From positions 1-64,000 of the forward strand of contig JAENRS010000022.1 of the NCBI GenBank assembly GCA_018466975.1: a stretch of DNA of 64,000 bases, given 5' to 3'. This DNA is from Sparassis latifolia. Its lineage: Eukaryota > Basidiomycota > Agaricomycetes > Polyporales > Sparassidaceae. Both the position numbers and the translations under genes were made by a program. Each line of letters starts with the position of its first letter. Position 1 is the stretch's first letter. Below, piece by piece: positions 12,004 to 23,971 of this stretch. The notes below the pieces were generated by a model. The model searched no databases, was not told the origin of the DNA, and saw nothing but the letters and a program-made list of their open reading frames with translations.

Positions 12004-13091
12004 ATGTTGTTGAATTTTGCCTTGCGTGTTGTTAGGTATGAATCTGTCTGGCGACGTTGATATACGCACTGACTCATGGCCGTGCGCCTCAGCGCGTCCG
12101 CCGCATTTTTGTATCCAGGTTATGCATCGTACAAGACATTGTCGCAACGGCCTGCCTCTGAAGCCGACCTCGAGCGCTGGCTGATGTACTGGAGTGTCCT
12201 TGGCTGCATAGTTGCCGTGGAATACGTCGCCGAATGGCTCGTCTCATGGTATGCACGACCTCTCCTGCTATGATGTGCAGCCTTGCTTGAATGGCATACA
12301 GGTTACCTTTATACTACACCATGAAAACCGCATTCCTTCTCTATCTGGCACTCCCACAGACAGCCGGCTCAGCATACCTGTATCGTGTGTATCTGCGCCC
12401 ATTCTTTGCATCACACGAGGACGGAATCGACAACGCGCTCGCGCAGCTCAAAGCATACGTGTACCAGACCCTCCAAAACCTCCTTCGCAGAGCATGGGAG
12501 CATGTCTCCACGACCCTCCGTCAAATGCCAACCCCAGGCAACGAAGCACCCCTAGCGGAAGCTGCTGCGGCGCAGACAGGTGCAACCCCCAGTCTTGGTG
12601 ATCCGAGTTCAGGCCCGATGCAGCTCGCACAGGGCCTGTGGCGAAGCTACGGGCCTGGTATCCTTGCTTCAGGTGCGGTGTTCCTGCGCCAGGCCCAGAA
12701 TTCCGTCGCACAGGCTGCGACTTCATCTGCGCATGCACAAGGTGTCGAAGATCGTCGGAGACATGTGCGTGACGAGCTGGCCACTGAACACACCCCAGGC
12801 ATGAGCGGATACGACGTCGAGCCGATCTCAAGCCCCGAGTCCGGCCCCGGAGAGTTGATACCTCCGGCGAACAACGACTCGCGCCATTCATCGGACGCAT
12901 CGTTACGAGAGCGTGCGGGCGGGAACAACAAATCGAATTTTGAAGAAGTGGAAGTTCCGAGCGATGTGGAGGGGGATGAGGGTGGAGGACATGGCGTGGA
13001 AAAGCCTAGTCAGGTCCGCCGCACGAGTTGGTTCGCCTGGGGCACTTCTGTCACGTCTGGTAAGGGTGACGAGCGGGTCAAGAGTGATTAA
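12004..13091 (+). CDS. TB2/DP1 (Yop1/REEP/HVA22) family ER-membrane-shaping protein
   Basis: Three exons (12004-12035, 12093-12248, 12302-13091; introns 57 and 53 nt) give 325 residues. The short first exon supplies MLLNFALRVVSA, which completes the first hydrophobic hairpin. The family block follows: AFLYPGYASYKTLSQRPASE, then LERWLMYWSVLGCIVAVEYV and WLPLYYTMKTAFLLYLALPQT. These paired hairpins are typical of TB2/DP1 proteins, which bend tubular ER membrane. After about residue 130 comes a polar, poorly ordered tail (Ala/Gln-rich, later Ser/Glu-rich) of the sort seen in filamentous-fungal members. An internal ATG at 12076 gives a frame without the first hairpin and is a less likely start. 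Specific role is inferred from family only. Confidence 0.88.
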
Positions 13092-15182
13092 CAACTTCTG
13101 GAAAAGTTGGGTCGTGTGGTTGTGCTCAGCTGAAGATGTTATGAGGGTGAGTGAAGATCTTACTCCGGGACAGACCGCACTGCTGTATATATCGAACTGG
13201 GACTTCACTGTCTCTGCGCATCTCGTAAGTTAATCCTGTACATATATCCTCCTCTCAGCTCGGCGTCACTCATCCGCACGATAGACGGAATTGTAGCATC
13301 TTTCTGCCTCGTTGTATATTCCGTTGGTGTTGCACCGCGCAAACTGTATTGACCTCGGCCGCCGGGCTCGAACTTCGTATGGCCAATGTTGTAAAGCTCG
13401 TTTCTAACCCTGCAGATGCATCGCAAAACCTCTGTCCTAAGGTGAGCGCCGAAGCCGCTGATCTGCGGAAGTATAACTTGACTAGAATTGCCACGGTCGA
13501 TGCCATGGCCAATCTCCTCGTCGTAAGAGCGTGGGGCGGTGGACTGCGACAACTCGCTTCCACCAGTTTCTGTACCATACCGCAAGGCGTTCGTCAGATG
13601 GGATTCGAGGACAGATTCTGGTCTGCGAGAAAACTTATCAATCCCAGTTCCCAACAATGCATGTAAGTATTCGCACCGTCACGAAGATCGGGGCGGATGT
13701 GAGAGCACTTGTGTGCTTGAGCAAAGATGGCGAGCGATCAGGACGTCCACCAGCACGAAGGTATATCGAAGACCACAACTTTTTCCCGCAAAATACTCAA
13801 TCGGACACTTCTCGACCTTGGAAAGCCCTTGGTGAGCCGCGCAGTTGTTCGACTTCGTGGAACAGACGCAGAAGAATGTCCTCCTTGTGGAATCGGTATA
13901 GGGAACGGTGCCAAGCCTCGCGACACTGATGTATTCCTTCTCAGGCAAGGCGTGCACCTGTATTACGTCCACCCACTCGAACCGGTACTCCCGGCCGTGT
14001 GTGCGGAGTCGGAACAGGAGTGATATTCTTTCTGCGATCCCAACGTGTACCCCGTCAACGGCTCGCGCATATCCAGTCTCGACGCTCGCCGGCTCAACTC
14101 CACAAGTCAAGCTCGATCGACGTCGCTGCGATCGTGGATGGCGAGGCCGTCGTCCTCTTTCGCGCCATAGACAGCATCGGTACGCTCTGTCGTCCCATAT
14201 CGACACTTGCTCCATCTTAGAAGGGCCGTTCGGGAGAGCGAAGTGCGCACAAGATTGCGCTCGAACCGCGCACGCACGCAAGACAGACCGGAGAATACAT
14301 ATAGCACTTGCGATCATTCCCCACCGTCGCCGTATCCGGACCTGCGGAGAGAGTCAATAGTGGCCTACCAAAGCCCAATCCGATTCGCTTTTGCCGCACC
14401 TAGCCACGGCGTAACGAGTACGCATTTTCTTCACCTCTCTCGTCAACGTCGCAGCGGGCGCGCGTCCCACATCTCCCGGTATCCTATCTCTCTCATACGC
14501 GCCTTAATAACGAGCTCGCTCCCGTGTCTCTCGCCTCTCCACTCCGCAGGGCGCCGTACTGTACCGCGGAGTGGCCACCTCGCCTCGTTTTGGTCCCCAC
14601 ATCCATCCAAGTCGCCAGACTGGAGACCCAGCGTGTCCTGGCTATTGGCAAGATGAGCACGCAGCCCGGCCGGAAAGAGGGTACGGGGCGGCCCCTGGCG
14701 CCACGTTCTCCCCCGTCCGCACCGCCACTGCTCTCCGCACCTGTACCGGCCGAGTCCGCCCTTCTCCCCCGCCCGCGCTCTGTCGGTATACCCTCTCGCC
14801 CCAGTCCACACGACACCCGGCCCTGCTCCTGATCACGGATGGGACGCGGCGCACCAGTGCGCCCAGATAGCGCCCCTCCTTCCGTGGATGTGCGCTCGCG
14901 TCGCGCTTGGTCGGTCGACACGCGTGCAGTGCAGAGCGCGTGCATGAACGTCTCCACTTAACACCCTTACGTGCCCCGAGTTCAATTCGCGCGCAGATGC
15001 GGAATGCATTGCGCCATTATCGTGTACATATCGCGTGCATGCGCGCACCCGACGCACAGCGCGTAACAACATGGAGGAAAGAGGTAACAACTACGGAGAC
15101 GTTAATATAACATACACTCAAGTCCATTTCTTCGCATTCCTTGTCCGCCTCCACCTCGGGACATCAAACACGGCAAACACGG
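13092..15182. other. intergenic, no supported gene
   Basis: Many overlapping frames up to about 210 codons occur here, on both strands. They are concentrated in the GC-rich part at 13.7-14.9 kb, where stop codons are rarer. None shows a domain or a consistent splice pattern. The 14.5-14.9 kb section is pyrimidine-rich on the plus strand. Nothing further can be said from sequence. Confidence 0.4.
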
Positions 15183-16301
15183 CTACGCGTTCCCCGCAGC
15201 AAACGCGCCGAACGGGAAACTGAACACGGCCAAGCCGGTGATGATCGTCGCGTCGCCCGTCTGCGCGCTCTGGTTGGCGACGACGCCCGCATAGACCGTG
15301 CCGAGGAGGCCGTCTGGCACCGTCGTGCTCCCGTTCTCGATCGGCGTGAAGATCGTGGTCAGGCCCGAGTACTAGGCGAGGTACGTCTGGCCCGCGTTGT
15401 TGGGGGCGTTGCTGGTGTAGGTGAGGGTGATGGTGTCGCCGGACGCGGGCGCGGCGTTCGAGACGGACAGCGCGGGGAAGACTGTCACGGGCAGTGCGGG
15501 GTTCATCGCTGGGCACTCGACGACGAAGCCCACTGGGGGTGCACGGGTCAGCACCGGAGGCGCGCGGGACCCAAAAAAATACGGGTGCTCACTGGCGAGG
15601 GAGAAAACCTGGCTGAAGTAGAGCGGGGTCTCATAAGGGCCGTCCCACGGCTGGAGTTGATTGACCGCAGACGAGACCCAACCGTTGTGGCGCGCCTCGA
15701 CCTGGGCGATCGACTGCAGGAGGTTAGTTGGGGACGCCCCGAGCGCGATGGATGGGACGAACCTGCGAGGCGATGAGGACGTTCTTGTCGGAGATGAAAT
15801 TGGCGGCGCCCATGTACGCTGCGGAGCCGACGCCCTCGAGGGTCATTGAGAGGGTGACCCAGGACTGCACGTCCGTGTACGGGCTGTGCAGGGCAGGTCA
15901 GCAGCGGCCAAGTTGAGCTCGAGAAGGGGCGGCACGCACAAGGAGTAGGTGCACGCCTGGACGGGGGTGACACCGAGGGCCTGAAGCTGGGAGGTGAGGA
16001 ACTCTGCGTGGCTGAGCTCGTGGGCGTGGATCTGGGTGAAGCGACCGCGGACCCAGGGGGCGAAGCCGGCGAGGACGAAGTCGATGTCGCTGAACTGGTC
16101 GAGCCCCTGTTGGTAGAAGGCAGACTCGATGAATTCGAGAGTGAGGGCGTAGTTGAGGATGCTGGTGTCTACGGGAGAAGGTCAGGCGTGGTAGGTACTG
16201 GAGAGGAGAGAGCGGTGGGCACCGGTGATGGCGGCAGCGGGGGCTGCTGCGACGAGGGCAGCAGAGGAGAGCACGGCGAGGAGGGCGGATCGAGCGAACA
16301 T
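15183..16301 (-). pseudogene. Rds1-type ferritin-like secreted protein, premature TAG
   Basis: Five exons on the minus strand (16301-16223, 16168-15940, 15883-15763, 15713-15593, 15532-15183) match exon for exon the intact paralogue at 26845-27978; exons 2-4 have identical lengths. The signal peptide begins MFARSALLAVLSSAALVAAA. The ferritin-like part has Y-A-L-T-L-E-F-I-E and H-A-H-E-L-S-H helices. At 15372-15374 the paralogue's Trp codon (in F-L-A-W-Y-S-G-L) is TAG here. This stops the protein at codon 236 of about 299, although the frame after it remains clean down to the old stop at 15183-15185. A shortened product with the whole ferritin-like part is possible, so 'recent pseudogene or truncated allele' is the safest reading. 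Confidence 0.8.
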
Positions 16302-16376
16302 GGGTGGACAGGGAGGGTTGATGGCTGTGGAAGAAAACGAGTGGGCGGAGAGAGAGAGAGAGAGAGGGATGTGGGT

Positions 16377-16401
16377 TATAAGGAGCGGGTGCGGATTATA
16401 A
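16377..16401 (-). promoter_or_regulatory. duplicated TATA-like motif upstream of the ferritin-like pseudogene
   Basis: Two near-identical TTATAAGGAGC units lie head to tail about 76 and 95 bases upstream of the ATG at 16301. Read on the minus strand they give CTTATAA. A GA dinucleotide run at 16341-16366 lies between them and the start codon, in the likely 5' untranslated region. The position fits a core promoter. Confidence 0.45.
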
Positions 16402-18122
16402 GGAGCAGGATGAAGGACGCTCCACCGCGTCACACTGGCAGTCATCGACGGCTGCATCCCTGCAAAGCCCCGCCGTCCGCGCACATCGCGCACCCTGTCG
16501 CCCACACTCGACCCGCGTCAGTCTGCCAGACTCTGCCTCCGCCCATGCCAATCTCTCACATCGCGTGGCGTCATGCAACGTGCTCCTGTATACGGTCTCT
16601 GGTGCAGCGCAGGAGGGTTCACCAGAGCGACTTTCCGTGCCATGCGCGACTTGTGAAGGCACCTGCTGTGGTGGCACCAGTTCGTTCACTGGTCGACGTT
16701 CAGATTGGATTGGCGATTGATCGCCGCACCGGCGTTCTCGGGCCAGATTGAGTACTGACTGACGATCTTCCGCACATCGACGCCACACATTGCGCCGCAG
16801 CTGCCGACGCGCACAGCCTATGCCGGCCATTGCGGGTACAGTCCACCGCATCTACAATGGCCTCTATCTCTCCTCAGTATACCCCCGCCCATCATCATCA
16901 GCTTCTGCCACTGCGACGTCACAGCGGGCAGAGACTCCGCAATCTACCGTCCGTCCCGCCCCTTTCCATGCATATACGCTGCGAGACCACGCCATCCTTC
17001 GCCAGCAATCGCCGTCTTCACTGGCTGAACACTCCTTCGAATCCGCTCTTTATTGCAACTACACCGACATTCGAGAAGGAAAGATGCATGGCAGCGTCCG
17101 CCAGACATGGAAAAGCCGGGTGTCCCTTCGACCGAGCTGTCGTCTATGGCAGCTTGTAGACGTCATCCCGCGCCTCTCGGAATTTAGCCTCGGGGTTCTC
17201 GGACGTCGGAAATTCTGGAAGAGGCAGCTCACATCATACCGAATATGGTAGCGGCAGCTAGTTGCAGAGTGTACAGTGTGTTGATCGGACGGGTAGCACT
17301 ACATAATAAAACAACGGTGGCACAGCTATACACTACAACACACCGACGTCGACGTTGGATGCGCGATATGATCCGACTCAATGCTTGAGTGCTTGAGCAG
17401 CAGAATGACCCACCGTTCTTCGATGCAGCTAACAATACTAATGAACATCGCGCCCGGGAGCTCGATGGGCGAAATTTACTGTGCCCACGACTCACTGCGG
17501 TAGACCTGGTGCCCAACATGAACGAAGGAGGGGTGCGTCCCTCCTCCCACGCTTGAGCAAGCTCCTCGACGCTTTCTGCGAGGTAGCGCTTACTTCGTTG
17601 ACACTGGGAACAGCAATCAGAGCTAGACGTCGCAGACGGCTCGTCGGCGGGTGCATAGCATGATGGAGCAGCGAGCTCGAAGAAATCGTGACCAAATGGT
17701 CATTACTACCAAGGTGAGTGATGATTGACCGAGGTACCCTCGCCTCGCCAGTGTGCCATCGCCTTCCTGCGAAGTTGTCCAGCATCATCCTGGATCGACG
17801 ACAGCAACAGTGAAAGTTGGCGTCGTCGCCCACGACTTCAACATCGCACAATACACCGCCAACTTCAAGCGCGCCGCCCATGGCCATCGCGCATGGGCAA
17901 TACAGGAACTCGATGCGCTGGCACATCTCAGTGGACGCAAAGCACCTTCGAAGAACCTGCGTTCCCCGCACACCGGCCTCCTGTAAGGCGCCTTTTGCCC
18001 CTAGCATAACCGGAGGGCACCTCAAGAGGGACACGAGTACCATTCCAGGAAAACATCTACGTTGTACACACAGACCGACTGCTCCTCCAAATTTTACATT
18101 TGATCCCGCAGAAACCCAATTC
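16402..18122. other. intergenic, no supported gene
   Basis: The largest frame (17492-18193, minus, 233 codons) runs over the true last exons of the acyltransferase gene and is a chance frame. CCAAT-type motifs (ATTGGATTGG) occur near 16707. I recognise no other gene, RNA or repeat. Confidence 0.45.
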
Positions 18123-19854
18123 TCAGAGCACCAACCGGAGCAGCTCCGCCCACTTCTCCACCCATTTCTCCACATCACCCTGCGGCATCGCACTCACGTT
18201 CGCATCGGCGCTCACCGTGATCCTACCGCGCCACGAGAACGACCGGAAGAACCTGCGCCGAAGAGGCTCACGTCAGTTGCAAGAACACGCGCGTACGACG
18301 AAGAACAGAGACGCACGGCCCCGGATCGGTCTTGTTCAGAGAAACGAAGAAGTCGTCCACCGTGATGACGTTCGCGCCTCTGGCATCGCCATACTCCGGC
18401 TGCAGGCCGGTCTCCCCGACGCCATCGCCAGCATACCACGGGCCCATCCACGGCGGGGGCGGACTGCATCCCAACACATGAGCAAAAACGAGTGAGCTAC
18501 CACCTCCACCACGCCGCAGGAAACGCGCACTCACGGTCCGCCCGCCTTCATCCCGCCCAGCATAATATCGACCTCCTGGCAGACGATCGCCATCAGCGAC
18601 TCGTACGCGCGCTGCTTCGCGTACTCGTCCTTGACGATCCCCGAGAGGCGCAGGAGCACGTCCCTCTCGCCCTCGCCCGCGGCAGGGACAGCAGCGGAAA
18701 CGGGCACCTGGATCGCGGTCATGCCGAGGGCGTAGCCCGGGTAACCAAGTTTCCCAGAGTACGGCTCGGCGAGGCGCGCGCGGCCGTCTACCAGCCCGTA
18801 GTACACGAACGTCGCGTCCGGCGGGGTAGACGCGCTCGGGGGGTTATCGAGCGCGCACACCAGGGTGACCGCAGCGTGGGCTGGAGAACGACGGTCAGCC
18901 GAGCCGACTCGTATCTGAAATCATACTGTGTGCGCCTTACCGACGTGGTTGAACGTGAATCCGCGCCCTCTCACGGCGTCCAGCAGTTTCTTGCTCTCTT
19001 CCGCGGAGAACTTGTACGAGATTCGGCGCGTCGGCCCGGGGCCGATGTTGCGCACCTTGAAGCCATATTGGCGCTGCAATTCCCCGAGTTAAGAGAGCGA
19101 GGTGCGAGATGCGAGAACATACGGGCATAGCACCACCAAGATCGCCCAGCATATTGCTCAGGCAACGCGTATAGGTCTCTCCCTCCCTTTTCTCGGTCGG
19201 ACCCAGGATCTCCGAGATGCACGGCAGGAGATTCTTCGCCTCTGCTCCCCATTCGAACTTTTCCTGTGCTACGAGGGCCGGATCGCTCAAGTAGAGTGCG
19301 AGCTTGGTGAGGAAGAGGGTCAACACGATCTTGATCCCAGCTCCGTCGAAGGTGACATGCGAGGTGTGCAGGACGAAATCGTACGACGTGTCGGAGCGGG
19401 CGACGATGTACAGGAACGTCTGGTCGCCGCTCTGCTCCGGGATCATCAGCTTTCCCAGCTCGAAACGCAGGTCATCAAGGTCTGGTGTTCCCTCGACGAG
19501 ACGGACGGTGCGCGCAGCCCAGTCGTGCACTTCGGTGGCGTCCTTGGCCGTGCGATACGTGATCAGCGACGTGCCTGCGGCGTCGTGTTCGGTGTGGGCA
19601 GCAACGGTGGGCGTGCTGAAGCGGAGCGCAGACCAGGCGTCGCGGGCACGGGCGACGAGTTCCGTGGTGGGCACGGGCTTAGACAGCGTGGCCTTCAGTG
19701 CGAGGAAGAGGAATTGCTCTCCGTGGTTCTTGGTGTGGAACACATCGTCAATATACTCGCCGCCGCCCGCCTCGCGCTTCCAGTGCGAGGCGTCGTCGGG
19801 TGAGGCCCGCCATACGTAGCGTCCGAAATCGAAAGGGGGAAATGGGGCAGTCAT
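18123..19854 (-). CDS. CoA-dependent acyltransferase (chloramphenicol-acetyltransferase-like fold)
   Basis: Five minus-strand exons (19854-19123, 19073-18941, 18880-18535, 18463-18317, 18252-18123) give 495 residues with all junctions in frame. The ATG at 19854 begins MTAPFPPFDFGRYVWR. The HxxxD motif of this superfamily is H166-V-T-F-D170 (in LHTSHVTFDGAG). There the His acts as base in acyl transfer from acyl-CoA to an alcohol or amine. A second family-type block near the C-terminus reads NVITVDDFFVSLNKTDPGP, followed by a final exon with FSWRGRITVSADAN and a helix. The last intron (18316-18253) is easily missed; without it the protein ends early. The donor/acceptor substrate cannot be told. 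No secondary-metabolite core enzyme lies beside it, so I would not call this a cluster. Confidence 0.8.
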
Positions 19855-20877
19855 GATCTCAGGCAACAGGTTATACAGGTGGTGGATTGGAACTCGGGCT
19901 TATGAAGGGCGCACACCACCTTCGTTTCTCTTAAGAGATCGACTTTGCGTGTTCCAAGTCCTGAGGCACGAGGTGATGTGCGCGCAAATCAAAACACGAG
20001 ATGGTGCTTGTATTCTGAAGCATGAAACCGCCGCAATGTCCTGATTCTCGAGATGATCGTGCCCTGGGGGATGGAAGCGACCAATTGAGCTCCGGCGCAA
20101 GCTCGTCGCGCCGCCTTCGTATGGATGTCTGTAACAGATCCGGCGAGATGATTAGTTACCACGATCGGTCTAGCCTTGAGAGCCATGAACGGTACGAGGA
20201 GATCGGATGCGGACTAAGATGCAAGAAGACCAGAAACGCGTATGGTCGTACATACATAGCAGCAGTTCATGTAACAGCTATTAATAAGTTCATGTCGGGA
20301 GGCTCATCGTCAAAACCGTGTACGAGGCCGCAAGCGAAATGGTATCTCCTGACACTTGGATGTGCCAAAGAAGTGAATATCGAGGTCCCGGCACGCGGAC
20401 ATTGTGGTGGCGAGCGGGCCACGAAGATGCGACAAGGTATACCGCCCCTGAGCTTCGAGAGCGTTTCCATGGTCTGAATTTTCTTACTGAAGGGGCCTAC
20501 CGATATGAAATGAGCACGGGTGACCGCGCCCCGTTATGCCCTGGACCATTGGTGAGGGTTATATTCGTCGTGAGGCATACGGTGAGGACGAATTGACGTA
20601 GACGCGCTCTCTGACCTGACCGTCGAGGACCAGTACAATGAAGTAAACAAATGTCCATAAGGTTAAATAAGTTGGAGCGCAACCACGTACAAAAGGTTCA
20701 TTTGAGTGACGTGAAATGCGATTGAATAAGGGGCAGTACACTTGCGTATAGAGTTCTTGGCGTGGGCAAGTCACCACCATGTACTGAGGACGGGACATTG
20801 ACGAGACGAACAAACGCTGAGACATAGTAAGAGTACATTCTGATTCTCTTGAAGCCGTTAGTACAATGTTTTCGACT
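19855..20877. other. intergenic, no supported gene
   Basis: Short overlapping frames only. This is the shared upstream region of the acyltransferase (minus) and downstream region of the hydrolase pseudogene (minus). Nothing else is recognised. Confidence 0.45.
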
Positions 20878-22097
20878 TTATAAAACCAAGGACCGTAAAA
20901 ATTCAAGTTGCGCCTTGATATTTCCTTCGAATCCCTACACGGTTTAACGGTTAGCCAACGATTTGATCGACAGTGTTCGACTCACCACTCCTCCCTTCAT
21001 GACGTCGAAGTGACCTCCAGGAACCACAACTGATTGTATCTCTGCAAGAGCCGACACGTGAGTACGATCGTCAACGAGACACGTCATAGAAGCGTGCTCA
21101 CTTCCACGAGCCTTTGCAATTGCCTCTCTGCTAACGCTTGGAGCAATCAGGTCATCATTCTCCGGCATGACCACCAGCATCGGGCACTTGATCCCGCTCA
21201 AGTCCAGGCGACTCGACATGATCTCAACCATCAAGCGCCCCGGTACGATGTTTGCTCTCTCGGAGAAGGGCGTGTCGCTCTGCTCGTACATCGAGACGAA
21301 TCCTACCGCGTGTTCAACATCATTATATTCGAATCTACGCGCGAGACCAATGGCGTACCTGGAAGGCAGGAGGGAGTGTTGCAGATCGCCGGCTCACCTG
21401 GCTTCGCGACGACGTTGACATAGAGTGGCGAGAAACCTAGCTTCCCTCCAATGTAGTCTAAGAATACCATGAACAGCAACTTGAAGTTCGGCGGGAGAGC
21501 CATTGCGGTCCCGTATCCTATCAAACCTCATACGTGAGCGACTTGGTGCACTTCATAATCGGCCTAGGCCGACCAGGTATATATACCATCAAGGATCGGG
21601 CAATGCGCCATAGCCCCCGCAATTCCTTCTTCCAGTGCATTCAATGCCAACTCAGCGACGCAAAGCCCGCTCATCGCACTGCCCATGACGACAATCCTGT
21701 CTTTCTGGAAGAGAGACTGCATCTCCCCTGTCTTCGCCCAAGCAATCACGCTGCGGTAGTCTTCTACTTGCCGCGCGATACAGCAGAAATTTCGCTGGCC
21801 TCCCGACCCACCGAAGCCGCGACAATCAAGCACGAGCGAGGCCCAGCCTGCAGAGGCCCAGGACTCCCCAAATGCGGCAAATCCTGCCTCCTTGACGAGA
21901 GACAATCTGCACTAAATTCCTGAGCGCGATGGGGCGCGAATGAAGGAGAGATAAACGCACCCATGGCCTGCGACTACCACGGGAAACGGACCGTCGCCGT
22001 GTTGCGCTGGTAGGTATAGCCAAACCTCCAGGTTAACATCGGCCTCAGCACTTGGGACCTTGACCGTCTGGCGCGTGAATTGCTGAGAGGAGGTCAT
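20878..22097 (-). pseudogene. alpha/beta-hydrolase, frameshifted and with altered nucleophile elbow
   Basis: Minus-strand exons: 22097-21961, 21906-21587, 21517-21102 (interrupted), 21041-20986, 20934-20878. The start MTSSQQFTRQTVKVPS leads to a beta-strand ending in VVVAGHG and then to LVLDCRGFGGSGG. The expected G-x-S-x-S-G nucleophile elbow reads GSAMSG, so the predicted Ser is Ala. In exon 3 the frame must slip by one base near 21357-21362: KPGEPAICNTPSCLPG is in one frame, and YAIGLARRFEYNDVEH and the rest follow in the next. After the slip, CPMLVVMPENDDLIAP (acid region) and VVVPGGHFDV (catalytic His region) remain readable to TAA. The two independent defects suggest a decaying, non-catalytic gene. 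A sequencing error could explain the slip but not the Ala. Confidence 0.75.
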
Positions 22098-22965
22098 CGT
22101 AGTGACGGTTAGGAGACACTGTGGGCGAGGTGGGTATGATCAGAAACATTAGCCTTATGCAGTCTGGAAGCCCCTGATACTGATGAGACTTGTGTCAGAA
22201 GCCACGCTGATAAGTGTGCCAAAACTGACACCGACGGGCTGGCAGTGACGCAGCGTGCATCCTGGTTATGCATGTCTCTATTCCATAGAGGTCATTGTTA
22301 TTCGTTTCAAAAGTATTTACAAGCTTCCCAAACGCAGGCTACAAAATTCTTCTTTTGAGTGCGGGAGGGGACGTGATACAACAACGCACCCTGTTAGTCG
22401 TAGTACGCGACTTCTAGTCCCGTTAGGCGGTTTCCCACTCGGGATTGTTGCGGTCCAAACAATCGGCACCCTCCGCAGCCACCTTGTGGCGCCGGATGTG
22501 TTGCCGACGAGCCGATGATACTTTTCAATGGCTGGAGACTTGGTCAGAAAAAGTGTGCCTGAGCCTATAGGGCCACGGGGAGAAGCTTCGGTGTTGTCTA
22601 ACGTCTGACAGGCACCTTCTTGGCAGTGTGGCCTGGACTATGGCCTGAAATTTCGCCTGGATTCGCGGAATTGTCTCCGCAGTCCGCATATTTGAGGTGA
22701 AGTCAGCAGGTTTGAGGTGAATTAGATCGAGCTGAAGGTGTTGCCACGGCTGTAGAAGCCATTCTGACGCTCCGGAGAATAATAGAATGGTAACTACTAC
22801 ACTAAAATTTGCGTGAAAGGGTGTCGTCTAGCTGAGACCCACGCGTCGCGTTACACCAGATCTACTCCACGCGTTTCGGAGATCATCGATCAACCTGGAG
22901 ATATATTGAAAGCAGAAACGTCACGGTCCGCCTCATTTGCAGACTTGTAAACCGCGGTCTTGAAT
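22098..22965. other. intergenic, no supported gene
   Basis: Only short frames are present. It lies between the hydrolase pseudogene start and a palindromic-ended element. No feature seen. Confidence 0.4.
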
Positions 22966-23158
22966 ATGTCGGAAAAAAATAATGTGCCTTGCAACGGACC
23001 TTGCCTGACAACTCCTTATTTGGGACTTGTAACTGCCTTGTAAGGGACAAAAATGGTGCCAAAATTACTCAAAATGCCCTAAATTTTTCGTTCCTATTGC
23101 AAGGGAGGTCAAAATCCGTCGCAACTCCCTCATTAGGCAAGAAAGGTTTTTCCGACAT
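22966..23158. mobile_element. 193-bp element with inverted ends (MITE-like)
   Basis: ATGTCGGAAAAA at 22966-22977 is matched by the inverted TTTTTCCGACAT at 23147-23158. The inner DNA repeats CTCC(T/C)(T/C)ATT-type words. No long open frame lies inside. I see no convincing target-site duplication, so the insertion type is open; a decayed foldback remnant is the alternative. Confidence 0.45.
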
Positions 23159-23448
23159 TATTTATTGCTTCACGGTCACGTGCTTGCAACTTTCCGGCCG
23201 AAGGCCTATCGTTGTTACTCGACATCACCACCGGCGGGACAACCTACGAAGAAGGCTGGTGGCGCTAGAGCGTATCCAAACGGAGCGAAGACTTTTATGC
23301 AGTGCAGATGTCTTCCGAGAACACGCTGTAGGCGATTCCGAATGGAAACCTCTCCAGATGCGCATGCTGAGATTGGAGTGTTGCTTGCAGGTTCCGAGAT
23401 TATCGATGATCCATCAATTATAGCATGTGTCGTGGAACCGCAGCATTA

Positions 23449-23968
23449 GGGCCCGTTCGGCATCGAAACATTTGCGTCACGCAAACGCTTTCGCAACGCA
23501 AACACCCAGAAGCCGGAAATTCCCGAAAGTTCTGGCCAACCCGAGGTTGTGACTGTCTGTGACTGATGGGTTGGGTTGTCCCCTGCCGCCGACATTCCCG
23601 CCTTGCCGCCCTCAACGACGGCGACGAGCATGAGCATCTGAGAGCGCCGTCGTGTGGCACCCATCAGTACATAGAATACAGCAGCACAATTGAAAAAGGA
23701 ATGTTGTATGTATTCTACATATTCTATCATTGAATCAAGACATCTAAATCCACCTGCTCATCGGGGGCAATGACGAGCAAAGGCAGACACACGACGAGCA
23801 AAGGCAGACGCATGACGAGCAGCGATTCCCGGTGCCGGTCAACACGGTTGCCCGGAAATGGGGTGTGACAGCGGCAAGATCGGCCCGTTATGTGCATCTG
23901 TTTGGACGGATGCGTGAAATGAACGCAAACGTTTGCGTGGCGCAAATGTTTGGATGCCGAACGGGCCC
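23449..23968. mobile_element. 520-bp Tourist-like (PIF/Harbinger-type) non-autonomous element
   Basis: The ends are inverted repeats of about 45 bases beginning GGGCCCGTTCGGCATC, with AAACATTTGCG and CACGCAAACG further in and only a few mismatches. Direct TTA copies flank them (23446-23448 and 23969-23971). A 3-bp TTA/TWA target duplication and a GG(G/C)C-rich terminus are the hallmarks of PIF/Harbinger elements and their Tourist MITEs. The interior carries no transposase; a short tandem repeat lies in it. This is the best-supported small element in the window. Confidence 0.85.
23771..23821. repeat. tandem repeat inside the Tourist-like element
   Basis: About two and a half copies of a 21-22 base unit (TGACGAGCAAAGGCAGAC plus a short spacer) lie head to tail in the middle of the element. 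Such internal repeats can vary in number between element copies. Confidence 0.6.
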
Positions 23969-23971
23969 TTA

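Noticed and set aside
12076..12273. TB2/DP1 gene starting at ATG 12076
   Set aside because: This start loses the first hydrophobic segment. A 32-nt upstream exon with good splice sites supplies the expected N-terminus.
14500..14900. GC-rich stretch as a CpG-type promoter or coding exon
   Set aside because: Compositional bias only. Frames on both strands are open because stops are rare in this composition, and no motif is supported.
15141..15776. 211-codon plus-strand frame
   Set aside because: Antisense to ferritin-like pseudogene exons in GC-rich DNA; no domain.
18268..18534. acyltransferase ending at TGA 18268
   Set aside because: A 64-base intron (18316-18253) skips this stop and adds a family-like C-terminal exon ending at 18123.
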